Below are positions 36,230 to 44,901 of a stretch of DNA of 64,000 nucleotides, in pieces. Location: NCBI RefSeq assembly GCF_902616385.1, contig NZ_CACMSM010000003.1:1-64000 (forward strand), read 5' to 3'. A program made the position numbers and the translations under genes. Within the stretch, counting starts at the first letter, position 1. The number at the start of each line of letters is the position of its first letter. Source of the stretch: an uncultured Prochlorococcus sp. (GTDB taxonomy: Bacteria; Cyanobacteriota; Cyanobacteriia; PCC-6307; Cyanobiaceae). The notes below the pieces were generated by a model. The model saw nothing but the letters and a program-made list of their open reading frames with translations. It had not been told where the DNA came from and ran no database searches.

Positions 36230-37336
36230 TTAATTTATTGGAATTAATTTTTCATTTTTATTATCCCAAATAATATATTTGAAGCAGTTTGAAAAATCGC
36301 TCAATTTTAAGAATTTTGATTGTTGGAGTAAATGAATGTTTGCTTTATGACAAGCTCTTAAGTTGTAATTTGGTATTCTCTCAGAGAGATGGTGAATGCT
36401 GTGGAAGGATATATCTGCTAAAAACCAATTGAGCCAATCAGGGATATCTAAATTGCTACTACCTAATATAGCTCCATCGATGAGATCCCAATTTTTTGTA
36501 TTTTTTGCATATGCATTTTCGTAGTTATGTTGTACAAAAAAAACACATATTAAAATTGCTGCTGATAAGGTTAATATAATGGAATAAAACGATAAGAAAA
36601 AAACTAACCCCAACCATTTACACATAAAAATCCACCCCATTATTACTACTAGGTTATTGATTATTAATTCACATAGTTCACTAAAATTATCTCCATAATC
36701 AGAAAAAGGTGGTTTTACTCTTGAATTAATAACTAATAGTTGAGAAATATCTCTTTTGTTTATTTTGATAAAAGTCTCTTCCAATATATCTTTAATGAAA
36801 TTAAAAATAATAATAAATAGTCCTAATCTAGGTTTTAAAACTAAGTAAAAAAAACCGCCAGGGAAAAGCATCATCCAGTTTCGACTTACTTTATAAAATA
36901 TTTGCTCTCTTTTTGTAAGAGATTCATAGTCTTCAAGACTTAAGACATCTATCGGCCCTTTGTAAATTTCCCAGTTTCCATTATTTCTATGATGAAATGC
37001 ATGATCAATTGACCATGACTTCTGGGGAATACCATTAACCAAGCCAAGTAAAAATCCAAAAAAGCGGTTTAATTTCCGTTTTGTAAAAAGAGAATTATGA
37101 CCGCAATCATGCATTAATGAGAATGTTCGAGAAGAGAACAGAGTTAGAAGAACTATAAAAGGCACCAATAGGAATCCTTTAATCAATAATGGAAAAGGTT
37201 GAATTATTATTTGGTGGACAATTAACCAAATAGAAATCATTGGGAAGATGGTAGAAATAATTTGATAACAAGCTCTAAAATTATTTCTTTTTAAAAATGG
37301 CCTTATTAAAAAATCTCTTCTATTTACTTTAAGCAT
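36230..37336 (-). CDS. Fatty-acid desaturase-family membrane di-iron protein
   Basis: 368 aa, about four membrane helices. Histidine boxes HDCGHNSLF, HAFHHRNNG and HSIHHLSERIPNY are complete. It differs from the DesA-like protein at 33462 (long central insert around residues 125-210, SIHH box). Could act on acyl chains or carotenoids; specificity not decidable here. Confidence 0.82.
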   Translation of the reverse strand: MLKVNRRDFLIRPFLKRNNFRACYQIISTIFPMISIWLIVHQIIIQPFPLLIKGFLLVPFIVLLTLFSSRTFSLMHDCGHNSLFTKRKLNRFFGFLLGLVNGIPQKSWSIDHAFHHRNNGNWEIYKGPIDVLSLEDYESLTKREQIFYKVSRNWMMLFPGGFFYLVLKPRLGLFIIIFNFIKDILEETFIKINKRDISQLLVINSRVKPPFSDYGDNFSELCELIINNLVVIMGWIFMCKWLGLVFFLSFYSIILTLSAAILICVFFVQHNYENAYAKNTKNWDLIDGAILGSSNLDIPDWLNWFLADISFHSIHHLSERIPNYNLRACHKANIHLLQQSKFLKLSDFSNCFKYIIWDNKNEKLIPIN

Positions 37337-37369
37337 ATTCCACTTTTTATTTTTTTTGATACTAACAAT

Positions 37370-37452
37370 TTTTAAAAAGTATTGATTATTTAATAAACAA
37401 TAAAACTTTTAAAAAGTATTGATTATTTAATAAACAATAAAACTTTTAAAAA
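37370..37452. repeat. 37-bp perfect tandem duplication
   Basis: Unit TTTTAAAAAGTATTGATTAT... (37 bp) repeated exactly at 37370-37406 and 37407-37443, with the first 9 bases of a third copy at 37444. It lies just downstream of the small gene at 37458 and upstream of the desaturase start, possibly altering spacing of the desaturase promoter. Confidence 0.9.
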
Positions 37453-37457
37453 TCATA

Positions 37458-37613
37458 CTAGAGAATAAATTCTTTAGACATAGTTCTCAATTGATCTAGA
37501 TTTAATCTTTCTAAGTAATTTTTAAAATCACTAAGATTCTTAGTAGAGTCAGAATTTTTGCTCTCGTAAAGAAGACTATTAGAAATTAACTCAATAAGAT
37601 GATCTTTATCCAT
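37458..37613 (-). CDS. Small hypothetical protein (51 aa)
   Basis: AAGGAGT Shine-Dalgarno. MDKDHLIELISNSLLYESKN then a helical segment (FKNYLERLNLDQLRTMSKEF). Soluble. No family recognised. Confidence 0.55.
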   Translation of the reverse strand: MDKDHLIELISNSLLYESKNSDSTKNLSDFKNYLERLNLDQLRTMSKEFIL

Positions 37614-37698
37614 AACTCCTTATAGACCAAAATTCCTGTTTAAAAAATTAAGGTCTTGAATTCGAGATCATATACTCATCTCTATTTAAGAGTTATTT

Positions 37699-37917
37699 TT
37701 ATAAATTTTTTAATTCTTGTTCTATTTTTTCTAATCTTTCATTTAATTCTTTTTGTTCTTCAATTAAGGATTTTTTCTTTTCTGCACGCTCTTTGTTTAA
37801 AGGAGAATTGAAATATTTTTGGTAAGAGACAAAAAAAACTGCTATCGCTACTGCAATGCCAAGAGAACCAATTATTAAAATTGGAGATGAAGGAAAGTCG
37901 TAAAATGGAATTGACAA
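37699..37917 (-). CDS. Membrane-anchored coiled-coil protein (72 aa)
   Basis: One N-terminal membrane helix (SSPILIIGSLGIAVAIAVFFVS) and a charged coiled-coil (KERAEKKKSLIEEQKELNER...). Layout like that of the 42281 product. Likely thylakoid or plasma membrane; function unknown. Confidence 0.65.
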   Translation of the reverse strand: MSIPFYDFPSSPILIIGSLGIAVAIAVFFVSYQKYFNSPLNKERAEKKKSLIEEQKELNERLEKIEQELKNL

Positions 37918-38126
37918 TGTACTTTACTAAAAATAAATTCTAGCTATCTCATAAACAAAAAAATGAGTAATAAATACTTATTCTTTAAAAAGCTTTATGG
38001 TAATTATGCTAGTTATTTTGTAAAAAATAAATAAGGTTAATCTTTAATTGTTTTTTTAAAATAAGTATTTGTACAGCTGTCAAAGAATGAATAACTAATA
38101 ATGATTAAACTAGTAAAAATTTTTTC

Positions 38127-38444
38127 ATGAAGAAAATCATAAATAAAAAACGTAATAAAAATGAACCATGGTTTAAATGGTTAACAAGAGAACTTAATTC
38201 TTATGAAGCTTTTCAGTATTTCGAATCAGGCAAGAATCCACAAGATGTAGCAGAGGATTTTATTTCTAGAAATAGTACTGCTATTTCAGAAGTTTTCGAG
38301 AATTTTGATGAAGAAGATAAAGATACACTCGATCAGTTTCTTAAATTAACCGAATGCGAGATGCATGTGTTTAGAATTCTTGAAAAACAAATAGAGTTAA
38401 GAAACAAGGTAAGATTTGTAGATTTTAAAAAAAGAAAAAAATGA
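38127..38444 (+). CDS. Hypothetical protein, paralogue of the 48893 product
   Basis: 105 aa. The core NPQDVAEDFISRNSTAISEV, then EEDKDTLDQFLKLTECEMHV, aligns along its length with the product at 48893. N-terminal extension is basic (KKIINKKRNKNEPWFKWL). Soluble helical protein; function unknown. Confidence 0.68.
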   Translation: MKKIINKKRNKNEPWFKWLTRELNSYEAFQYFESGKNPQDVAEDFISRNSTAISEVFENFDEEDKDTLDQFLKLTECEMHVFRILEKQIELRNKVRFVDFKKRKK

Positions 38445-38455
38445 GGAGTTAATTT

Positions 38456-38791
38456 TTATATAAGTTTATTTTTCCCATTACCAGTCTTACCAAACCCTAG
38501 CCAGATGAACCACAAGATCCATCCGAAGATAGGTATTAAATTAATAAAGATCCATTTCCAATCTTTACCAAAGTCTCTGATTCTTCTTATATCAATAGCT
38601 ATTTGAGGAATGACACAAACTAATCCATAAGCATTGAATCCAAACGTTTTTAAAAATATTGGGATAGTTAGTAAAGAAATTATAAGATTCGCTAATTGAA
38701 CTAACCACCAGTCTGATCGAGATGTGAATCCTTTGAATTCTGTAGCTTTAATCCAAAACTCTTTATATGCATTAAAAAAGTTATTAAGCAT
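38456..38791 (-). CDS. DUF805-family membrane protein
   Basis: 111 aa, three to four membrane segments. The DUF805 pattern is clear: FTSRSDWWLVQLANLII near the start, VIPQIAIDIRRIRDFGKDWKW in the middle and FGWILWFIWLGFGKTGNG at the end. Function unknown. Confidence 0.82.
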   Translation of the reverse strand: MLNNFFNAYKEFWIKATEFKGFTSRSDWWLVQLANLIISLLTIPIFLKTFGFNAYGLVCVIPQIAIDIRRIRDFGKDWKWIFINLIPIFGWILWFIWLGFGKTGNGKNKLI

Positions 38792-38859
38792 TTATTAAAA
38801 AATCAAAGAATTTAATACTATCAATTTAATCTTAAATTTCTCAAAATGTTTTTTATTTA

Positions 38860-39024
38860 CTAAATAGGATCAAATAAATTCATATCATTTGAATCTTGTT
38901 TTGGGAGCTCATCTCGATTTGGTAATGAACAGAATCCGTCTTTGCAAATCATTTTTTCTTTTTCAATACTTGCAGTTTCTGAGAATATATTTTTGTTATT
39001 GTTATTTGAAGATTCTTTCAGCAT
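38860..39024 (-). CDS. Small hypothetical protein with CKDGFC motif (54 aa)
   Basis: Polar Asn-rich start (MLKESSNNNNKNIFSETASI), central MICKDGFCSLPNRDELP (CX4C) and acidic tail. No membrane segment. The even composition and ATG start make it plausible. Confidence 0.5.
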   Translation of the reverse strand: MLKESSNNNNKNIFSETASIEKEKMICKDGFCSLPNRDELPKQDSNDMNLFDPI

Positions 39025-39106
39025 TTATATAAAAAAATTAAATCCAATATTAAATTAATAACTCAATTAATTTTGATAAGCAATAAATTTAATATAAATT
39101 ATTTAT

Positions 39107-39202
39107 TTACTTTTTTTGATTTGGTAAGTCTCTCCAAAACAGCGCCATTATATAAATGAATAAAGATATAGAACAAATATAAAGTAAAGAATTTAGATGC
39201 AT
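39107..39202 (-). CDS. Possible membrane micro-protein (31 aa)
   Basis: MHLNSLLYICSISLFIYIMA then FWRDLPNQKK: one hydrophobic helix and a basic end. No Shine-Dalgarno seen. The spacer 39203-39449 shows nothing. Confidence 0.35.
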   Translation of the reverse strand: MHLNSLLYICSISLFIYIMALFWRDLPNQKK

Positions 39203-39449
39203 TTTTATTTATTAATTTAATAACAAAGAGGGCCTTTCATAAAAATAGGATTTCAACAGATTGGTAATTTTTTGACTTAGCATTCAAACAAATTCTAGTA
39301 TTTATTTAAGTTTTTTATGCTTTATCCCAAACTTTGAGAAGGAAAAGTTTTTTCAATTCTTGGAATATATCTATTTAGTTAGTAAAACTTATAAATCTAA
39401 GAGTTTTATAAATATAATCAAATTCTACACTTTTAAATGTTTTTGTATT

Positions 39450-39590
39450 TCACGATCTATCCTTATTTATTTCTGTTAAAGCTTTTCTACCCTCCTTCAG
39501 GGTTCTTAAGACAAGCCAAGTAAGAGACGAAATAATAATAATTGTAAGGGTTATTAGGGAAATGTGGGTTGTATCAATATTGTTAATCAA
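39450..39590 (-). CDS. Possible small membrane protein, TTG start (46 aa)
   Basis: Open frame with no ATG; TTG at 39590 gives MINNIDTTHISLITLTIIII, a membrane helix, then RTLKEGRKALTEINKDRS. Reads as protein, but the start is uncertain. Confidence 0.4.
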   Translation of the reverse strand: MINNIDTTHISLITLTIIIISSLTWLVLRTLKEGRKALTEINKDRS

Positions 39591-39635
39591 TTTACTGAAA
39601 TTTTTCAGAAGTTTTAATTTAAATCCATAAAAACT

Positions 39636-39815
39636 TCAAACGTCAGATCTAGAGTAAGCAGGTATTAGCATTCCGCCGTCTTGATCATCGTTATCATCAT
39701 CAAAGCCTCCCCCGAGAAGTAACTCAATGATTACAAGTACAGCTATTGGATAAAGACACCATAATATTGCTGTAAAAGGACTTACTACGGAAGAGGATGA
39801 GAAGAATTCTGTCAT
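39636..39815 (-). CDS. Small membrane protein with acidic DDDxDDQDGG tail (59 aa)
   Basis: Membrane helix (TAILWCLYPIAVLVIIELLL) then GGGFDDDNDDQDGGMLIPAYSRSDV. The acidic cluster with DDQDGG followed by LI recurs in the product at 40941. Could bind a divalent cation. The spacer 39816-40088 is empty. Confidence 0.6.
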   Translation of the reverse strand: MTEFFSSSSVVSPFTAILWCLYPIAVLVIIELLLGGGFDDDNDDQDGGMLIPAYSRSDV

Positions 39816-40088
39816 GGGTAAATATTAATCTAAAGAAACAACAATTGTGGATCCTAAGTTATTTCTATATTTCTCCAAATATTTTTTAAACTTTATCTGT
39901 CGCACGATAAATCTTTGGCATTTATTGATGTTTTTATTCTTCTATATGAATTTGAATAATAATTTTGTTGAACCTACTTAGAAACTAATAATGACATAAT
40001 GAATCGCGTAATTGTTATTTTTTATACTTAACAAAAATTATACAATTTTGATTCAAAAACTATTATTTATCTTAATTTTATAAATTCT

Positions 40089-40220
40089 ATGTTTTCTTTC
40101 ACTTTTGATCCTTTGGCTGCGATATTTGGTATATCAGGAATTGTAGGCTTCTTTTTCTTCGTTTCTGCTGCTAAGGGAACTTCCAGTATCAATACAAAAC
40201 CAAAAAAGGAATTAGATTAG
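40089..40220 (+). CDS. Small membrane protein (43 aa)
   Basis: MFSFTFDPLAAIFGISGIVG then FFFFVSAAKGTSSINTKPKKELD: one membrane helix, polar C-terminus. No family recognised. Confidence 0.52.
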   Translation: MFSFTFDPLAAIFGISGIVGFFFFVSAAKGTSSINTKPKKELD

Positions 40221-40284
40221 AACTTATTCTGTCAGAAAACTAAATTGAAATTTTAAATTTAGTTTTTAAAAAGCTTGTTAATTA

Positions 40285-40455
40285 CTACTTATTCCATTGT
40301 TTAGAAATAAATTCAAGAAAATCTTTTAGATCCTCTTCAGGACAATTTGTTTGTTTTTGTAAATCAAAGCAAATTTGCTTAATATTTTCGAAGGCCTTTT
40401 TTACTAGTTCGTTTTTTTCAATAACTTCAAAATATTCTTGATCAGTAAAAGGCAT
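40285..40455 (-). CDS. Small acidic helical protein (56 aa)
   Basis: MPFTDQEYFEVIEKNELVKK, ICFDLQKQTNCPEEDLKDFL. Two Cys, soluble. No family recognised, but composition and ATG support coding. Confidence 0.52.
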   Translation of the reverse strand: MPFTDQEYFEVIEKNELVKKAFENIKQICFDLQKQTNCPEEDLKDFLEFISKQWNK

Positions 40456-40546
40456 AATATTAGTTTCCTTCTTAAAAATTATTTATTAACTATATTTTAT
40501 CTACATTGACTTAACAGTAAAGAAGAAAAAATCTTTTTTCTTAGAT

Positions 40547-40822
40547 TTAGCTACCCAATCGATAATGTTTTTTAATACTTTTGGTTACTTCCCATTCGCA
40601 GTTAAGTCCAGCAGGAAACTCAACTAGATCTCCAGCTTTAATCTCGTAAATGTCACCGTTTTGGGTACTTATTTTCGCTTGACCTTCAATAATTAAGCAA
40701 ATTTCCTTATCATCGTAATTCCATTGAAATTTGCTTGGCTCACATTCCCAAATAGGCCAACTTTTTATTCCATACTGAATTATTACGCTTGCACTACAGG
40801 GGGAAGATATTAGAACTTTCAC
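40547..40822 (-). CDS. Cupin protein of the DUF861 (Cupin_3/EutQ-like) type
   Basis: 91 aa single cupin. FQWNYDDKEICLIIEGQAKI, GDIYEIKAGDLVEFPAG and CEWEVTKSIKKHYR match the short stand-alone Cupin_3 family. Substrate unknown. The track ORF at 40789-40980 is a shadow. Confidence 0.82.
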   Translation of the reverse strand: MKVLISSPCSASVIIQYGIKSWPIWECEPSKFQWNYDDKEICLIIEGQAKISTQNGDIYEIKAGDLVEFPAGLNCEWEVTKSIKKHYRLGS

Positions 40823-40940
40823 GAAATAGTTCGGGTGGTTTTTTCATTTTACAAATAAAAGAAATATTTATTTTAGAGAATGTGTATTTCTTTACTGTCT
40901 TTTATTTTTTTTCGTTTATCATAAAAAAAATTTCTAATTT

Positions 40941-41075
40941 ATGGATGAGCTTTCTGTATTGTCAATTTCGTTATCTATAGCTTCTCTAGGAATATTTTTT
41001 TTATTTTTCGCTTCAAATGATGATGATGACCAAGATGGAGGTAAGTTGATTAAATCATTAGAAAGAATTAATTAA
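40941..41075 (+). CDS. Small membrane protein with acidic DDDDQDGG motif (44 aa)
   Basis: MDELSVLSISLSIASLGIFF helix, then FFASNDDDDQDGGKLIKSLERIN. Shares DDxDDQDGGxLI with the 39636 product. Its stop overlaps the 3' end of the convergent gene at 41072 by 4 nt. Confidence 0.55.
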   Translation: MDELSVLSISLSIASLGIFFLFFASNDDDDQDGGKLIKSLERIN

Positions 41076-41194
41076 TTCCAAGTAAATAAAACATTTAATA
41101 GAGATTTATAACCTATAAAGCCTGCATAAATGCAGCTTAAAAAAATAAAATAAACTTGTAATGTGCCAAGTCTTTTTTTCTTTAATGTTTTCAT
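41072..41194 (-). CDS. Small membrane protein (40 aa)
   Basis: Basic N-terminus (MKTLKKKRLGTLQVYFIFL) and one membrane helix (FLSCIYAGFIGYKS). No family recognised. Confidence 0.5.
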   Translation of the reverse strand: MKTLKKKRLGTLQVYFIFLSCIYAGFIGYKSLLNVLFTWN

Positions 41195-41271
41195 TGCTTT
41201 GATTGTTTATAGGGTAATTTTATTTAATTTGATTTTTATTAACATGAGTATTTTTTACATTAACTCAGACA

Positions 41272-42144
41272 TTAAAGAATTATTAATGTCAAGCCAAAAA
41301 ATAAAAAACAAGTAAAAAATATTATTTTTTTGGTAATTTCTCTTTCCTCATTGTTAGCAAAAAATAAGGAAATTACTGGAGATGTGCTTAATAAAGCCCA
41401 TCCTACTCCTATGGGAAGGGTTTTAAACACAACTTGTTGTAGAAATATTCCTATATTTGTTCCAAGAAGTATTGAAATAAAAAATCTTTTTTGTTGTTTT
41501 TTGTCTATGTTTTTTAAGAAAAAATTAATCTTAAATCCTTTTAGACTAATCAAAAAAATTATTGCACCTAATAATCTTATTTCAGTTGTAAGGAAAGGAG
41601 ATAAATTGCTTTGAAGAAAAACCATCCTTGATAAAAGGCCTCCAAAAACAGCACATAAAACTGATAGAAAAGGAAAAGCAAAAATCTTAAAGTTATTTTT
41701 TTCTGAGAAAGAGGAGTTTCCCTCTTTAAAATCGTTACCTTTTCTGAGAATTATGAATAGCGAAATCGTTACTATAGTTATTCCAACCCATGATTTAGTT
41801 GTTAAATTTTCATTAATAAAAAATTCCCCCGACAAAGCTGCCATTAACGGAGAAAGAGTTTCTATAGATAAAGTTTTTCTTGTGCCAATTGTTTGTAATG
41901 ACTTTAAATAGAAAGTATCACCTAAACCAATACCTATTATTCCACTAATTAATAATATAAATATATTTTTTATTGCAGTTGTAGAACTTAGATTAAAAAA
42001 AGCAGGTATAAAAATTAAAAAAGCTATTATATTTTTTATCAAATTAATATCTATTGATTTATGTTTTTGAGTTTGCGCGCGCCAAATAAAGCAAGCATAA
42101 GTCCAAGATGTCGCAGCTCCAAAAGCAGAAAGGATTCCAATCAA
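41272..42144 (-). CDS. EamA/DMT-superfamily transporter
   Basis: 290 aa, ten membrane segments in two EamA repeats (GIGLGDTFYLKSLQTIGTRKTLSIETLSPLMAALSGEFF in the first, GIFLQQVVFKTLPIGVGWALLSTSPVISLFF in the second). TTG start. A plasma-membrane metabolite exporter of unknown substrate. Confidence 0.88.
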   Translation of the reverse strand: MIGILSAFGAATSWTYACFIWRAQTQKHKSIDINLIKNIIAFLIFIPAFFNLSSTTAIKNIFILLISGIIGIGLGDTFYLKSLQTIGTRKTLSIETLSPLMAALSGEFFINENLTTKSWVGITIVTISLFIILRKGNDFKEGNSSFSEKNNFKIFAFPFLSVLCAVFGGLLSRMVFLQSNLSPFLTTEIRLLGAIIFLISLKGFKINFFLKNIDKKQQKRFFISILLGTNIGIFLQQVVFKTLPIGVGWALLSTSPVISLFFANNEEREITKKIIFFTCFLFFGLTLIIL

Positions 42145-42165
42145 AATGAATAATTTTTAAAAATT

Positions 42166-42264
42166 TTATTTTATAAATTGAGTAAATGCTAAAAAGAATA
42201 CATAAATAAGAATTAAAATCCCTGGTAAATACTGAATTAGTGATTTGAAATTATTTTTTTTCAT
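42166..42264 (-). CDS. Membrane micro-protein (32 aa)
   Basis: MKKNNFKSLIQYLPGILILI then YVFFLAFTQFIK: basic head, one helix. It lies between the DMT transporter and the 78-aa gene on the same strand, so it may be part of that transcript. Confidence 0.48.
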   Translation of the reverse strand: MKKNNFKSLIQYLPGILILIYVFFLAFTQFIK

Positions 42265-42280
42265 ATTTTCTAAAATTTTT

Positions 42281-42517
42281 TTAAACTGTTTTTTTATTAG
42301 TAGGGTACAAACTCTCTAACTTCTTTCTTCTTTTAACTTTCTCATTAATTCTTTCTTCTTTTTCTTTTTTCTTGATCTCATCATTTATCTTATTTTGTCT
42401 ATATCCAAACCAAAGTAGAACCCAAATAAAAGAAGTTATTAAAAGAAGAGCAGTATATTGACCAGTCATAGGAAAACTGGCCTCAGAATATTTAACGTAA
42501 GAAAATATTAGACTCAT
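42281..42517 (-). CDS. Membrane-anchored coiled-coil protein (78 aa)
   Basis: One membrane helix (GQYTALLLITSFIWVLLWFGY) then a highly charged coiled coil (KKKEKEERINEKVKRRKK). Architecture like the 37699 product. Function unknown. Confidence 0.6.
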   Translation of the reverse strand: MSLIFSYVKYSEASFPMTGQYTALLLITSFIWVLLWFGYRQNKINDEIKKKEKEERINEKVKRRKKLESLYPTNKKTV

Positions 42518-42703
42518 TTAATTAAGTTAAAGCATAAAAATAACGACTGCGTTTATTTTTTTAAAAATTTAAAAATTAGTAAATTGCAACTATTTATTAT
42601 TTAGTTTTAAAGTTTTTTATTAATTTTTTTTATGGTTTTTGGAGTAATTTTTCTTATTTACTCCTTGCTATTATCAGATTGAAGCATATTAATTAATAAG
42701 TTT

Positions 42704-43936
42704 TTGGAACCATTTGAATTAGCAGTTGTAGGAGGCGGTGCAGCCGGTTTCATGACAGCAATAACTGCTGCTGAAAATGGAGTAAAAAGAATAGTAATTC
42801 TTGAAGGTACTTCAAAACTTATGGAGAAAGTCAGGATTAGTGGAGGGGGAAGATGTAACGTCACTAATGCGACATGGATACCTAATGAACTAGTTGAGAA
42901 TTACCCCAGAGGTGGAATTCAGCTCTTGGAATCATTTAATCGTTTTGCTGCTGGAGATGTATATGATTGGTTTGAGAAAAAAGGGTTAAAATTAAAAATT
43001 GAGGAAGATCTAAGAGTTTTCCCAGTATCAAATTCTTCTTCAGATGTTATTGATTGTTTAAGAAAAAGTGCTTTATCAAAAGACGTAGAGATATTAACAA
43101 AATTTTTTGTAAAAGAAATTTCAAAAACTCCAGATAATATATTCAATATTTTTAGTCTTAAAAAAGCAAATGTAACTGCAAAAAATATTATTCTTTCAAC
43201 TGGAGGTAATCCAAGCGGATATAAATTAGCTCAAAATCTTGGACACACCATTGTAAAACCCGTACCATCGCTTTTTACTTTTTCTACAAAAGAACCAAAT
43301 TTGGAAGAATGTAGTGGGGTATCGATAAAGGGTATAGATATAGAAATTAAATTAAATAATAAGAATTTTCAAAATAGAGGCGATTTACTAATAACGCATT
43401 GGGGGTTTAGTGGGCCAGCAATATTAAAACTTTCGTCAATTGCAGCAAGGGAACTTTATAGCCAAAAATATAAATTTAATCTAATCATTAAATGGTCTTC
43501 TTTAAGTTATAAGGACTTAAAAGAAAAAGTTAATTATTTAAGATTAAATAAAGGCAAGGTAAATCTAATTAACAGTAGACCTATTCCACTATTAACAAAA
43601 AGGTTATGGATTTTTTTATTAAAGAAAATAGGCATTGATAAAGAGAAAAAGTGGGCTGATTTACTGGCGGATGAAAGGGAGAAAATGATAAATATTCTAA
43701 TGAGGGATAAATATATAATTTCGGGCAAAGGTCCATTTGGAGAGGAATTTGTTACTTCCGGAGGCGTAAAAATTAATGAGGTTAATTTTAAAAGTATGGA
43801 GAGCTTAATTTGTCCAGGGTTATTTTTTTCTGGAGAAGTTTTGGATGTTGATGGGATCACAGGTGGATTTAATTTTCAACATTGTTGGACAAGTGGATGG
43901 ATCGCTGGGATGGCAGTCTCAAAGTTAAATCATTAA
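42704..43936 (+). CDS. HI0933/YhiN-type NAD(P)/FAD flavoprotein
   Basis: 410 aa, TTG start. Rossmann FAD site LAVVGGGAAGFMTAITAAE, followed by EKVRISGGGRCNVTNA and the C-terminal GGFNFQHCWTSGWIAG, all typical of the HI0933 family of flavoproteins with unknown substrate. Full length. Divergent from the 78-aa gene. Confidence 0.92.
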   Translation: MEPFELAVVGGGAAGFMTAITAAENGVKRIVILEGTSKLMEKVRISGGGRCNVTNATWIPNELVENYPRGGIQLLESFNRFAAGDVYDWFEKKGLKLKIEEDLRVFPVSNSSSDVIDCLRKSALSKDVEILTKFFVKEISKTPDNIFNIFSLKKANVTAKNIILSTGGNPSGYKLAQNLGHTIVKPVPSLFTFSTKEPNLEECSGVSIKGIDIEIKLNNKNFQNRGDLLITHWGFSGPAILKLSSIAARELYSQKYKFNLIIKWSSLSYKDLKEKVNYLRLNKGKVNLINSRPIPLLTKRLWIFLLKKIGIDKEKKWADLLADEREKMINILMRDKYIISGKGPFGEEFVTSGGVKINEVNFKSMESLICPGLFFSGEVLDVDGITGGFNFQHCWTSGWIAGMAVSKLNH

Positions 43937-44067
43937 ATAGTAAATTAATTAAGTAATAAATCAGTAAGTAACAAATCAATAAGTTTATCTTTTTTTTATT
44001 AAGTATTAGACGGAAAAAGTTTTTTGAAGAAACTTTAATTTAAAGTTTTAATTATTGGTGAAGATTA

Positions 44068-44814
44068 ATGCAGAATCTTGTATCAAAAAAAGAAGAGGAA
44101 AGAAGATTAAAAGCTTTAGCAGAATATAGGATTTTGGGAACCAAGCCAGAATCATGTTATGACGATATTACAAAAATTGCTGCTACAACCTGTAATGTGC
44201 CTATTTCTTTAATGACTTTGGTAGATAAAGATAAACAATGGTTTAAATCCAAAATAGGACTTCAAATATCAGAAACTAGAAGAGATTGGTCTTTTTGTAC
44301 CCATGCAATAAAAGAAAATAGTCCATTAATCATTCATGATGCTTTCCAAGATGAAAGATTTATAAATAATCCATTGGTAATAGGAGACCCCAAGATTCGT
44401 TTTTATGCAGGTTTTCCCCTTAGAAATAGTGATGGTAATAAACTTGGAACTCTTTGTGTAATAGATAGAAAGCCAGGAAATCTAACTACACAACAATTCA
44501 ATATTATGGAATTATTATCCAAGCAAATAGTTTCATTTTTAGAGCTTAGAAAAAAGTCATTGAACTTGCTAGATGCATTGTCTAACTTGCACAAACAGGA
44601 AGGTATTTTATCTGTCTGTTCATATTGCAGAGAAGTGAAAAATAAGGAGGGCGATTGGATGCATTTAGAAAAATATCTTTCGAAAATTAGTGATATTAGA
44701 TTCAGTCATGGGGTTTGTGATAATTGTATGGAAAAACATTTCCCAGATGTAATCGAAGTATGGAATAAAAAGGATTTTTTTGAAGATGGCCAGAAAAGGT
44801 ATTTAGAGTCTTAG
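44068..44814 (+). CDS. GAF-domain sensor with C-terminal zinc-knuckle-like module
   Basis: 248 aa. Residues about 20-165 form a GAF domain (DDITKIAATTCNVPISLMTLVDKDKQWFKSKIGL, GTLCVIDRKP). The C-terminus has CSYCREVKNKEGDWMHLEKYL and CDNCMEKHFP, a CxxC-x(~45)-CxxC module seen at the end of some bacterial sensors. No kinase or cyclase output domain. Ligand unknown. Confidence 0.85.
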   Translation: MQNLVSKKEEERRLKALAEYRILGTKPESCYDDITKIAATTCNVPISLMTLVDKDKQWFKSKIGLQISETRRDWSFCTHAIKENSPLIIHDAFQDERFINNPLVIGDPKIRFYAGFPLRNSDGNKLGTLCVIDRKPGNLTTQQFNIMELLSKQIVSFLELRKKSLNLLDALSNLHKQEGILSVCSYCREVKNKEGDWMHLEKYLSKISDIRFSHGVCDNCMEKHFPDVIEVWNKKDFFEDGQKRYLES

Positions 44815-44901
44815 ATTTAATACCTTGCTTTTAAGTTTTTAATTTATTTCTAAACAAATTCTTCATTTGGTGGTTAGGATTGTAAAAATTTTGACTTAAA
44901 C

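Noticed and set aside
42658-43860. Minus-strand ORFs antisense to the HI0933-type gene
   Set aside because: Low-complexity shadow frames of a clearly coding gene.
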